Assembly (NCBI GenBank): GCA_043778255.1
Contig: JAYWGN010000013.1
Span: forward strand, 59,026-123,025
DNA length: 64,000 nucleotides
From: JAYWGN01 sp043778255
GTDB taxonomy: Bacteria; Bacteroidota; Bacteroidia; Chitinophagales; Chitinophagaceae
Direction of reading: 5' to 3'
A program made the position numbers and the translations under genes. The notes under the pieces are model-generated. The model saw only the letters and a program-made list of their open reading frames with translations. It was not told where the DNA came from and searched no databases. Shown here in pieces: positions 16,392-24,048 of the stretch. The stretch's first letter is position 1. Each line of letters starts with the position of its first letter.

Positions 16392-18350
16392 CTAGTTTTT
16401 ACTAATCAAATCTACACTTCTATTTATAAAGTTAGTAAGGTCGTTACCTTTAAGCAAACCTTGGCTTAGTAAGGCTAAGTCGGCTAGGTTACGTACTAGT
16501 TTTTCTTGTTGTGGTGCTTCGGCTTTTAGCACTACATCTTTATATATAGGGTGGTTGCCATTAATAGTAAGGTTTACTTCATCGGGCATTTGTGCATAAA
16601 ACTGTGCCATACCTCCTCCCATATTGGCCATATCTTTCATACGGCGCATAAATTCTGGTCGGGTGGCTACTACAGGTGGCGTATCTACACTTAATCCTTT
16701 TACATCGGCTGTTACATTAAGGGCTTCTATTTTAAGGGTAAATAAATTTTTCAATTTTTCACTGTCATCTTTACTCAATACACTTTCTTTTGCCTCTTGT
16801 TTATCTATTAAGTTTTCGGCTATATCTGCATCTACCCTTGTAAATACTACATCGGTCCACTTGCTTTCCATTTGGCTTACAAACGATGCATCAACCAATG
16901 TATTAAGCAATACTACATTGTAACCCTTACTGGTGGCTTGTTGTATATAACTGTCTTGTTGTACCAAGTCGGTTGTATATACAATAACCGTTTTACCATC
17001 TTTATTTTTTTGAGTAGATTCTGTTGCCTTTTTATATTCATCTATGGTGTAACTCATTGTCGTTACTTCTTCATCTTGTTTGGTAGGCTGTGTAGCAGTT
17101 TGCATTATATGAAACTTGTTGGCTTTATCCAAAAACTTGTCGTCCGTTATCATACCATACTTTACAAATAAGCCAAGGCTTTCCCATTTTTGTTCAAATG
17201 CTTTTCTGTCTGTATTAAATATTTCTTCTAATTTATCAGCCACTTTTTTAGTAATATGGTTGTTTATTTTTTTCACATTAGCATCAGCTTGTAGGTAGCT
17301 TCTACTTACATTTAATGGAATATCGGGGCTGTCCAGTACACCTTGTAGTAGCATCAAAAATTCGGGTACTATATCTTTAACCTCATCAGTTACAAATACT
17401 TGATTGCTATACAATTGTATTTTATCTTTTTGTATTTCGTAGCTCTGTTTTATTTTAGGAAAATATAATATACCTGTTAGGTTAAATGGATAATCAACAT
17501 TTAAGTGTATCCAAAATAAAGGAGCTTCGTTGTACGGGTATAACTCTTTATAAAAATTTACATAGTCTTCATCTGTTAGGTCGGCTGGTTTTTTTGTCCA
17601 AGCTGGTGCTGTATTGTTAATAAGCCCCCCGCCCCCCAAGGGGGGAGTAATCGATGTGTCAGGTACAGCTACATCATCATTTTTACCATCTTCATTTATA
17701 ACTTCAGCCTCTACTAATTCGTCCTCTTTGGTACTTACTGGTACAGCTTGGTGAAAGTAAATTGGTATAGGTAAAAACCTGCAAAATTTATTTAATAACC
17801 CTTGTATTCTGCCTTCTTCTAAAAATTCTTTACTCTCCTCATTTATGTACAACACAATATCAGTTCCACGGTTTTCTTTTTCAGCTACATTCAATTCAAA
17901 CTCTGGGCTACCATCACATTCCCATTTGCTAGCTTCACCACCTTTGTACGATTTTGAAAATACTTCAACCTTATCACTCACCATAAATGCACTGTAAAAT
18001 CCTAATCCAAAATGCCCAATTACACTTGCATCTTTATACTTTTGCACAAATTCTTCTGCACCACTAAAGGCTACTTGGTTTAAGTATTTATCTATTTCTT
18101 CGGCGTTCATACCAAGGCCAGTATCACTTATAGTTAAGGTTTTATTAGCAGTATCTATTTTTACATCAATCCTCAATTCGCCTATATCGCCTTTAGCTTC
18201 GCCAATGCTACTCAGTGTTTTCAACTTTTGGCAAGCATCTGTAGCATTACTCACTAGTTCTCTCAAAAATATTTCGTGGTCGCTGTATAGAAATTTTTTA
18301 ATTATAGGAAAAATGTTTTCCGTTTGCACTCTTATACTTCCTTTTTGCAT
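16392..18350 (-). CDS. htpG: Chaperone HtpG (bacterial Hsp90) with a repeat-derived insert in its linker
   Basis: 652 residues. HtpG is a cytoplasmic ATP-dependent dimeric chaperone. The ATPase domain shows ELVSNATDACQKL (about 30-42), ISDTGLGMN and GHFGLGFYSAFMVSDKV; the middle domain starts near NNTAPAWTKKPADLTDEDY. In the variable linker, about residues 233-242, the protein reads TPPLGGGGLI, encoded by a GC-rich palindrome (17625-17647) that interrupts an AT-rich gene but keeps the frame. The linker tolerates insertions in this family, so function is probably kept. A TACTTTTG box is 25 bp upstream and a terminator follows. Confidence 0.95.
   Translation of the reverse strand: MQKGSIRVQTENIFPIIKKFLYSDHEIFLRELVSNATDACQKLKTLSSIGEAKGDIGELRIDVKIDTANKTLTISDTGLGMNAEEIDKYLNQVAFSGAEEFVQKYKDASVIGHFGLGFYSAFMVSDKVEVFSKSYKGGEASKWECDGSPEFELNVAEKENRGTDIVLYINEESKEFLEEGRIQGLLNKFCRFLPIPIYFHQAVPVSTKEDELVEAEVINEDGKNDDVAVPDTSITPPLGGGGLINNTAPAWTKKPADLTDEDYVNFYKELYPYNEAPLFWIHLNVDYPFNLTGILYFPKIKQSYEIQKDKIQLYSNQVFVTDEVKDIVPEFLMLLQGVLDSPDIPLNVSRSYLQADANVKKINNHITKKVADKLEEIFNTDRKAFEQKWESLGLFVKYGMITDDKFLDKANKFHIMQTATQPTKQDEEVTTMSYTIDEYKKATESTQKNKDGKTVIVYTTDLVQQDSYIQQATSKGYNVVLLNTLVDASFVSQMESKWTDVVFTRVDADIAENLIDKQEAKESVLSKDDSEKLKNLFTLKIEALNVTADVKGLSVDTPPVVATRPEFMRRMKDMANMGGGMAQFYAQMPDEVNLTINGNHPIYKDVVLKAEAPQQEKLVRNLADLALLSQGLLKGNDLTNFINRSVDLISKN
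17625..17647. repeat. GC-rich palindromic element read in frame inside htpG
   Basis: CCCCCC-G-CCCCCC-AA-GGGGGG in otherwise AT-rich coding sequence. 17632-17645 is a perfect palindrome. On the htpG strand it encodes TPPLGGGGL without shifting the frame. Confidence 0.75.
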
Positions 18351-18374
18351 AATATTAATTTTTGTAGGTATTTA

Positions 18375-18382
18375 CAAAAGTA
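18375..18382 (-). promoter_or_regulatory. -7 box of htpG
   Basis: TACTTTTG on the minus strand, 24 nt before the start codon. Confidence 0.5.
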
Positions 18383-18547
18383 ATACCATTACAATCATTA
18401 TGGAAATAATGTCAGTTTTGTTGCCAAGTAGTCTATTTTAAAAGTATTTAACGGTATATTTATTCTTATTTTGCTTCGCAAAATAGAAAAATTAATTTAT
18501 AGTTTTTTGTAAAAAAAATGAAACTTCATTAAATTAACTTATTTCCC

Positions 18548-18555
18548 TAATTTTG
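18548..18555 (+). promoter_or_regulatory. -7 box of pyrB
   Basis: TAATTTTG, 7 nt before the ATG at 18563. The resulting leader would be only a few bases long. Confidence 0.5.
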
Positions 18556-18562
18556 ATGCTTA

Positions 18563-19492
18563 ATGCAACTATCTACCAAACATTTATTAGGCATTAAGGA
18601 CCTTACAACCGATGATATAAATTTATTATTATCGACAGCACAAAACTTTAAAGACATTTTACAACGTCCCGTTAAAAAAGTACCAAGCTTACGAGATGTA
18701 ACTATTGTAAATTTATTTTACGAAAACAGTACTCGAACCCGAATATCATTTGAGCTTGCCGAAAAGCGGCTAAGTGCCGATACCATTAACTTTACAGCAA
18801 GTGGAAGCAGTGTAAGTAAGGGCGAAACTTTGCTTGATACGGTAAATAATATATTGAGTATGAAAGTTGATATGGTGGTAATTCGCCATCATTCAAGTGG
18901 AGCGCCACATTTTTTGGCCAAATATATACCTGCAGCCATTATTAATGCTGGTGATGGTACTAACGAACATCCCACTCAGGCTTTGTTAGATGCATTTTCG
19001 TTACAAGAAAAACTAGGCACTTTGCAAGGTAAAAAAATTGCCATTATTGGCGATATATTACACTCCAGAGTAGCTATAAGCAATATGTATTTGTTGCAAA
19101 AGCTAGGAGCAGAAATAATGGTAGTAGGGCCACCTACACTAATACCAACTTATTTGCAACAAGCATTTAATGTAAAAGTAACTTACAATTTGCAAGAGGC
19201 ATTGCAATGGTGCGATGCAGCCAATATATTACGAATACAATTAGAAAGGCAAAACACCGTATTATTTAGCAGCCTAAGAGAGTATAATAGTGCTTATGGT
19301 GTAAAACGTAGCAACTTAGATGTACTTAAAAAGGAAATATTTTTGTTGCATCCTGGGCCAATAAACCGTGGGGTAGAGGTGGATAGTAATGTGGTAGATG
19401 GTTATAAAAATAGTATAATATTGCAACAAGTAGAAAATGGAGTTGCCGTAAGGATGGCAGCATTGTATTTGCTCAGCGGAGGTAGAAGTTGA
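18563..19492 (+). CDS. pyrB: Aspartate carbamoyltransferase, catalytic subunit
   Basis: 309 residues. PyrB condenses carbamoyl phosphate with aspartate in pyrimidine synthesis. The carbamoyl-phosphate site FYENSTRTRISFELAEKRL (about 53-71) is intact, with SSVSKGETLLDT (the mobile Ser/Lys loop), HPTQALLDAF and HPGPINRGVEV near the C-terminus for aspartate binding. Length is typical. It is a single gene here: neither pyrR nor the regulatory subunit pyrI is next to it. The sequence after it is an unannotated 263-bp gap with repeats. Confidence 0.96.
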   Translation: MQLSTKHLLGIKDLTTDDINLLLSTAQNFKDILQRPVKKVPSLRDVTIVNLFYENSTRTRISFELAEKRLSADTINFTASGSSVSKGETLLDTVNNILSMKVDMVVIRHHSSGAPHFLAKYIPAAIINAGDGTNEHPTQALLDAFSLQEKLGTLQGKKIAIIGDILHSRVAISNMYLLQKLGAEIMVVGPPTLIPTYLQQAFNVKVTYNLQEALQWCDAANILRIQLERQNTVLFSSLREYNSAYGVKRSNLDVLKKEIFLLHPGPINRGVEVDSNVVDGYKNSIILQQVENGVAVRMAALYLLSGGRS

Positions 19493-19589
19493 GTAAATAA
19501 TATGCTAATGTGATATTGTATTTTTACCTGTACAGTAATTGCGGTATGCAAACGAACAGGGTATTGTGCAGGTGGGGAATTAGACTTCT

Positions 19590-19691
19590 GTCAGCCTGAA
19601 ACCGAAGCCCAATAAAATTACTGATCATTAAGATAACACAAAAAGCCAAATAGCATTCCGTCAAGCTGGAACAAAAGACTAATAGAATTAC
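19590..19691. repeat. Two 32-bp imperfect direct repeats, 70 bp apart, downstream of pyrB
   Basis: 19590-19621 and 19660-19691 match at 24 of 32 positions (GTCAGCCTGAAAC and GTCAAGCTGGAAC starts, AATTAC ends). They lie in a 263-bp gap with no gene, just outside the inverted-repeat boundary of the Panacea toxin-antitoxin cassette. Confidence 0.55.
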
Positions 19692-19737
19692 AAAAAGCTG
19701 ATTGTTATTACATCTGCCCCACTTTTGCCAAACCCCT

Positions 19738-19753
19738 TGTTAGCTGATGTGTT
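19738..19753. repeat. Left boundary inverted repeat of the toxin-antitoxin cassette
   Basis: TGTTAGCTGATGTGTT. Its reverse complement occurs at 20669-20684 with one mismatch. The two enclose exactly the Panacea antitoxin and toxin genes. Confidence 0.75.
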
Positions 19754-19755
19754 TG

Positions 19756-20157
19756 TCAATTATGGTCGTACACATCTCCAAATTGTTCTTCGATAAATAT
19801 AATGTGAAAAACCACTCCACTACGCAGTCCTAAAAATGGTCTATTGTCACCGTTTGCCCTAAATACTAATAGGTGGGAAATTTCTGGTGTTACAAATTTG
19901 GGTAATTGAGGTTTAATTTGTTTAACAGGCATTTTCTCTGTACCAAAGCCGTGTCTGTCTGCAACATTAATTTGATTCCAAGTTAAGCCACTTATTTTTT
20001 TTAGTCTTTCAACAAAGTCAGAATAAAATTTATAATCTCCATTAGAAACTGTTTGCAAATATCTAAAACAAAAAATTGGATAGTCTAATTCAATGCTGTT
20101 TTTAGAGGGTATTTTTATTTTATTCTGTTGAGCATTTTTTTTCCTGATTTTACTCAT
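19756..20157 (-). CDS. Putative toxin of a Panacea-type toxin-antitoxin pair
   Basis: 133 residues, basic N-terminus (MSKIRKKNAQQNKIKIPSK), no signal peptide. FCFRYLQ, FVERLKKISGLTW and the C-terminal FLGLRSGVVFHIIFIEE...VYDH resemble a group of short proteins that often sit beside antitoxins and end in a hydrophobic strand plus an aromatic/His motif. A RelE/ParE-like fold is possible but I cannot show it. The ATG follows the antitoxin stop codon with no spacer, so translation is coupled. Toxin function is inferred from the Panacea partner. The stop is within a few bases of the left inverted repeat. Confidence 0.65.
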   Translation of the reverse strand: MSKIRKKNAQQNKIKIPSKNSIELDYPIFCFRYLQTVSNGDYKFYSDFVERLKKISGLTWNQINVADRHGFGTEKMPVKQIKPQLPKFVTPEISHLLVFRANGDNRPFLGLRSGVVFHIIFIEEQFGDVYDHN

Positions 20158-20604
20158 TTACTCAACGATTTGAGTTTTGAAGTACTCTTTCAAAAGGTCA
20201 TATGAAATTTCCCCTTGTGGGTTTTCGCTAAAAGTTTTTTTCCAAGGCAATTCCTCGTGGGTCATATTCATTAACTTAATAGCAGAAAATTGTCCATACT
20301 CTTCCATTACTTCTCTGAAAAGTTCAGCTTCGGTTTGTGGTAAGCCAATTATTTTTTCGTCTTCTTTTAACGAAATAGAAGATGGACCAAATTCTTTAAA
20401 ATGAAAATAGGCATCTCGAACAACTGGTCCATATTGCCAAGCTTCGATAGGTTCTTCAAAAAGTTTTTTGTCAAATACGGCAATAAAAAAACCTTGCAAA
20501 TAATAAAGCATTTTTTGCAACTTCAAATTAGATATAGTTTCTCCCTGATTAATGTCAGTGTTGGCAATAATCTTATTTGCTATGTCAATAATTGGATAAC
20601 TCAT
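20158..20604 (-). CDS. Panacea-domain (DUF4065) antitoxin
   Basis: 148 residues. The Panacea signature is clear: ISNLKLQKMLYYLQGFFIAVF (about 24-44) then EEPIEAWQYGPVVRDAYFHFKEFG (about 50-73). Panacea proteins neutralise a wide variety of toxins through this domain (PanAT systems, SocA-like). The gene is first in a two-gene unit, with the toxin ATG immediately after its stop. The unit lies between pyrB and panB with its own inverted-repeat boundary, which points to arrival as a cassette. Confidence 0.88.
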   Translation of the reverse strand: MSYPIIDIANKIIANTDINQGETISNLKLQKMLYYLQGFFIAVFDKKLFEEPIEAWQYGPVVRDAYFHFKEFGPSSISLKEDEKIIGLPQTEAELFREVMEEYGQFSAIKLMNMTHEELPWKKTFSENPQGEISYDLLKEYFKTQIVE

Positions 20605-20668
20605 GACTCAAAATTTTAGCAAAATTAGTCAAAAATTAATAAACACTCTAATTTTTAGGGTGTTATTT

Positions 20669-20684
20669 AACATATCAGCTAACA
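20669..20684. repeat. Right boundary inverted repeat of the toxin-antitoxin cassette
   Basis: AACATATCAGCTAACA, inverted relative to 19738-19753 (15 of 16 match). Next to it is AACACCGCTAATAGC. Confidence 0.75.
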
Positions 20685-20708
20685 CCGCTAATAGCTATTA
20701 TTTAATAA

Positions 20709-21524
20709 TTAGTATTGTTCTTTTTCATTAGGAAATTCCGATGCTTTTACATCTTTTATATAATGTTGTACTGCTGCTGTTATTTGCGAATGCATATTGA
20801 GGTATTGTCGCAAAAAACGTGGTTTGAACTCGGTATTAATGCCCAACATATCATGCATTACCAATACTTGCCCATCGCAGTGCATACCAGCACCAATACC
20901 TATTGTAGGTATAGTTAGGCTTTCGCTTACTTGCTTAGCTAATGTAGCGGGTATTTTTTCTAATACTATAGCAAAGCAACCTGCATCTTGTAATAGCAAA
21001 GCATCTTTTTTTAATTTTGTAGCTTCTTCTTCTTCTTTAGCCCTTACATTATATGTGCCAAATTTGTATATGCTTTGTGGCGTTAACCCAAGGTGACCCA
21101 TTACAGGTATACCAGCATCAATTATACGTTTTATAGCATCAAGTTCCTGTTCGCCACCTTCAAGTTTTATGGAGTGTGCACCAGTTTCTTTCATTATACG
21201 TATGGCACTAGCTAGGGCTACATCGGGGTTGCTTTGGTAGCTGCCAAATGGCAAATCCACTACCACAAAGCATCTGCTTATACCACGCACTACACTTTGG
21301 GCATGGTATATCATTTGATCTAAGGTTATGGGTAAGGTAGTTTCGTGGCCAGCCATTACATTACTTGCACTATCACCTACTAGTATTACATCAATACCTG
21401 CTTCATCAAATATACCTGCAAAGCTGTAGTCATAAGCAGTTATCATACTTATTTTTTCACCAGCCAATTTCATTTTATGTAGGGTATTAGTCGTTATTTT
21501 TTTTATATCTTTATGTATACTCAT
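20709..21524 (-). CDS. panB: 3-methyl-2-oxobutanoate hydroxymethyltransferase
   Basis: 271 residues. PanB makes ketopantoate from alpha-ketoisovalerate and methylene-tetrahydrofolate, the first step towards pantothenate and CoA. Family motifs: ITAYDYSFAGIFDEAGID, VGDSASNVMAGHETTLP (metal-binding Asp), LPFGSYQ, IKLEGG, MGHLGLTPQS, and IGIGAGMHCDGQVLVMHDMLG with the catalytic region. Length and TIM-barrel layout are normal. No other pan gene is nearby. It is followed on the minus strand by the toxin-antitoxin cassette, and preceded by the alpha/beta hydrolase gene with a 31-bp gap, so the two may form one unit. Confidence 0.96.
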   Translation of the reverse strand: MSIHKDIKKITTNTLHKMKLAGEKISMITAYDYSFAGIFDEAGIDVILVGDSASNVMAGHETTLPITLDQMIYHAQSVVRGISRCFVVVDLPFGSYQSNPDVALASAIRIMKETGAHSIKLEGGEQELDAIKRIIDAGIPVMGHLGLTPQSIYKFGTYNVRAKEEEEATKLKKDALLLQDAGCFAIVLEKIPATLAKQVSESLTIPTIGIGAGMHCDGQVLVMHDMLGINTEFKPRFLRQYLNMHSQITAAVQHYIKDVKASEFPNEKEQY

Positions 21525-21555
21525 AGTATAATATTTTGTGCAGTGAAATTACAAT

Positions 21556-22395
21556 TTATTTTAAAAAATTACCTATAATTTCAAATACTGTTTTGTTTTG
21601 TAAGCCGTGTTTGTAGCCTTTAGTAATATGCAACGTGCCGTGTTTCATATTATTAGCAATTTGATGTGCATTTATTAATGGCGATATTTCGTCCTCCTCA
21701 TCGTGTACAATTATTGTAGCTGTATTTATATTTTTTACATAATTGCTTACATTATATTCGGTTGATTTTAAATTGTATTTTTGTTCAATAGCTTGGTGCA
21801 ATGCTAGTTGTGCTCTTTTATTTAATTTTATAATATTAATATATACATTTATTATTTCGGTAAATGTATTGGGGCTTGCCATTAATACGAGCTTTTGTAT
21901 TGGCAACTTTGCAACATTATGTATACAATAAGCAATACTACCAGCACCAATACTATGCCCAATAAGTACAGTAGGTTGGTACTGTTGGTAGGCTACATTT
22001 ATATAATTAGCATATTGTATGGAGTCAAATGTAGTGCCTTCACTTGCACCATGTGCAGGTGCATCTATAAGTATGTAGGTGGCATTATGTATAGTTTCTA
22101 TATAATTAATGAGGTGTTGCCACCTTGCACTATTACTTTCCCAACCATGTACTAGCATTAGCTTTAATGCACCATTACCTTTATAATAAGTCGCAAATGT
22201 TTGGTTGTTATAAGTGAGTAATTGTTTGGTGTAGGTTTGTAAGTATGCCGCATCTTTCACCCTTATTTGTCCTTTACGTGGTGTGCCAAATATGGCTAAT
22301 GCTTTTTTACCTGTATATTTAGGAAAAATAAAAGCTGTTGCATTGAGGTATTTTCCAATAATTACGGGAAATAGTTGCTGTAAATATTTTTTCAA
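21556..22395 (-). CDS. Alpha/beta hydrolase fold protein
   Basis: 279 residues. The nucleophile elbow GHSIG is at about residues 144-148 (VLIGHSIGAGSIAYCI), the oxyanion strand reads LMLVHGWESNSARWQHL, and IDAPAHGASEG is the usual follow-up motif. The late acid/His pair is likely Asp in IIVHDEEDEISPL and His in TKGYKHGLQ. The substrate is unknown. A hydrophobic N-terminal stretch is weak, so it is probably cytoplasmic. A TATATTTG box lies 23 nt upstream, and panB follows after 31 bp. Confidence 0.88.
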   Translation of the reverse strand: MKKYLQQLFPVIIGKYLNATAFIFPKYTGKKALAIFGTPRKGQIRVKDAAYLQTYTKQLLTYNNQTFATYYKGNGALKLMLVHGWESNSARWQHLINYIETIHNATYILIDAPAHGASEGTTFDSIQYANYINVAYQQYQPTVLIGHSIGAGSIAYCIHNVAKLPIQKLVLMASPNTFTEIINVYINIIKLNKRAQLALHQAIEQKYNLKSTEYNVSNYVKNINTATIIVHDEEDEISPLINAHQIANNMKHGTLHITKGYKHGLQNKTVFEIIGNFLK

Positions 22396-22418
22396 TTGGT
22401 GTTACTGATATATTTGTG

Positions 22419-22426
22419 CAAATATA
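22419..22426 (-). promoter_or_regulatory. -7 box of the alpha/beta hydrolase-panB unit
   Basis: TATATTTG on the minus strand, 23 nt upstream of the hydrolase start. Confidence 0.5.
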
Positions 22427-22506
22427 AGTTGAACTGGGCATTGTGTAATATTGTAAAGCTTACATTAATTTTACTTAACAACAATTACAATATCATTTAC
22501 ACCAAC

Positions 22507-22514
22507 TAACTTTG
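22507..22514 (+). promoter_or_regulatory. -7 box of the PEBP gene
   Basis: TAACTTTG. It overlaps the TTG at 22512, which rules that codon out as the start and supports ATG 22530. Confidence 0.6.
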
Positions 22515-22529
22515 TATAAATATTTAATT

Positions 22530-23084
22530 ATGAAATACATCATTTGTAATGCATTACTTTCTATTATAATTAGTGGTAGTGTGTATGCTCAATCATTTAC
22601 CTTAAAAAGTAATGATATGGGTGGTAACGGTACCAAAAAAATTGAATTTAACGGCTTTGGTTGCAATGGTAGCAATGTATCGCCACAGTTAAGTTGGAGT
22701 AACCCACCTAAAGGTACTAAAAGCTATGCTATTACTGTATACGACCCAGTAGCACCCACTGGCAGCGGATTTTGGCATTGGGTAGTGTTTGATATACCAA
22801 ATAGTATAACTGAGTTATTAAGTGGTGCTGGTACAGCCAATGGTAAGCTTATGCCTAAAGGCAGCATACAAAGCAAAACGGACTTTGGAGCTAACAACTT
22901 TGGTGGCCCTTGCCCACCCGAAAACCATGGTATACACCAATACATATTTACCATACATGCACTTAAAACTGATAAGTTAGGATTAGATGCCAATACAAAC
23001 CCAGCTTTAGTAGGCTATTATTTATGGTTAAATACAATTGAAAAAGCATCGGTTGTATTGTATTACGAAAGAAAAAAACCTTAA
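22530..23084 (+). CDS. Secreted YbhB/YbcL (PEBP, Raf-kinase-inhibitor-like) protein
   Basis: 184 residues from ATG 22530. A signal peptide MKYIICNALLSIIISGSVYAQ directs export. The PEBP fold follows: SPQLSWSNPPKGTKSYAITVYDPVAPTGSGFWHWVVFDIP (ligand-pocket DPVAPT and HWVVFDIP) and GPCPPENHGIHQYIFTIHAL, as in bacterial YbhB. These proteins bind phospholipid headgroups or small anions; no enzymatic role is certain. The last codons lie within a 33-bp sequence that is repeated 126 bp downstream, in front of the OsmC gene. A longer TTG-started version is contradicted by the promoter position. Confidence 0.9.
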   Translation: MKYIICNALLSIIISGSVYAQSFTLKSNDMGGNGTKKIEFNGFGCNGSNVSPQLSWSNPPKGTKSYAITVYDPVAPTGSGFWHWVVFDIPNSITELLSGAGTANGKLMPKGSIQSKTDFGANNFGGPCPPENHGIHQYIFTIHALKTDKLGLDANTNPALVGYYLWLNTIEKASVVLYYERKKP

Positions 23085-23230
23085 CGAAAAAAATATTTAC
23101 AAATAAAAATAAAAAAAATGCTAAATAAAACTTAAATCTGTTTCAACCAAATCCTCGTTTTAAAAAGCATTCTCCTACAAAATTAATATTTTTTTACAAA
23201 AAAACCTTAACGAAAAAAATATTTACAAAT
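23072..23230. repeat. 33-bp perfect direct repeat bracketing the PEBP-OsmC gap
   Basis: 23072-23104 and 23198-23230 are identical (AAAAAAACCTTAACGAAA then AAAATATTTACAAAT) and similarity continues into the A-rich sequence after each. The first copy includes the last codons and stop of the PEBP gene; the second is the upstream region of the OsmC gene. It looks like a local duplication. Confidence 0.8.
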
Positions 23231-23244
23231 TAAAATAAAAAAAT

Positions 23245-23688
23245 ATGGCAATGAAAAAAACCGCCACCGCAGTGTGGCAAGGTACAGGTGCAGAAGGTAC
23301 AGGTACTTTAAGTACAAGTAACAAATTTTTTGATAAAACTCCGTACAGTTTTAAAACACGGTTTCAAAATGAAGATGGTGCATTAGGCACTAACCCTGAG
23401 GAGTTAATTGCAGCAGCACACAGTGGTTGTTATGCAATGGCCTTGAGCTTTGCTATAGCACAAGCTGGTTTTGTGGCCGATACACTTACAGTAAATGCTA
23501 CTGTAACTTTAGATGCGGTAGAGGGTGGCTTTGGCATTACAGGCATTACCTTACACTTAGTGGGTAAAGTACCAGGTATGAACGAAGCTCAATTTATCGA
23601 ATTAGCCAATGGTGCTAAGTCAGGGTGCCCTGTTAGTAAGGCTTTAAGTATCGTACCTACTACATTGGAGTTGCAATTTGTAGCTTAG
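23245..23688 (+). CDS. OsmC family peroxiredoxin-like protein
   Basis: 147 residues. OsmC/Ohr proteins reduce organic hydroperoxides with two cysteines. Here they lie in AAHSGCYAMAL (Cys near residue 60) and KSGCPVSKAL (Cys near 128), with the partner Glu and Arg regions TRFQNEDG and NPEELIAAAH. The start ATG at 23245 is followed by a second ATG two codons on, which is also possible. The upstream gap carries the second copy of a 33-bp repeat. A strong hairpin terminator follows. Confidence 0.93.
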   Translation: MAMKKTATAVWQGTGAEGTGTLSTSNKFFDKTPYSFKTRFQNEDGALGTNPEELIAAAHSGCYAMALSFAIAQAGFVADTLTVNATVTLDAVEGGFGITGITLHLVGKVPGMNEAQFIELANGAKSGCPVSKALSIVPTTLELQFVA

Positions 23689-23716
23689 TAATACGCTACA
23701 TTTACAATTATTTAAT

Positions 23717-23747
23717 GACCTACATTTTATTGATGTAGGTCTTTTTT
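23717..23747 (+). terminator. Terminator of the OsmC gene
   Basis: GACCTACAT/ATGTAGGTC stem with a 7-nt loop, followed by TTTTTT. Confidence 0.85.
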
Positions 23748-23953
23748 GTGCTTTTTTTTTCCGTTTACAATGTAATAGCTACTCACAAAAAATTGATTTA
23801 CTATATTAATAAAACAATAGCACTAAGAGTATAATTTAAGTAAATGAATAGTTGATTATTTTTTAGAATAGCTAACAACAATTTAAAGTGTAAACAAACT
23901 ATATACTCAAATAATATTCATTAACAATAGCATTTTGCTGTAAGCACAAAAAA

Positions 23954-23995
23954 AAATTGCACTTGAAATGTTATTAATCATTTCAAATGCAATTT
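23954..23995 (-). terminator. Terminator of the secreted endonuclease gene
   Basis: A 17-bp stem with one mismatch (AAATTGCACTTGAAATG with CATTTCAAATGCAATTT) and an 8-nt loop, with T-run on the minus strand, about 55 bp past the stop. Confidence 0.8.
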
Positions 23996-24048
23996 GTATT
24001 TTTTATTATTTTGGCGAAGCCAAAATATAAAATAGCGAATGTATTACG

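Noticed and set aside
22512..22529. TTG start for the PEBP gene
   Set aside because: The TTG lies inside the TAACTTTG promoter box; ATG 22530 opens a proper signal peptide.
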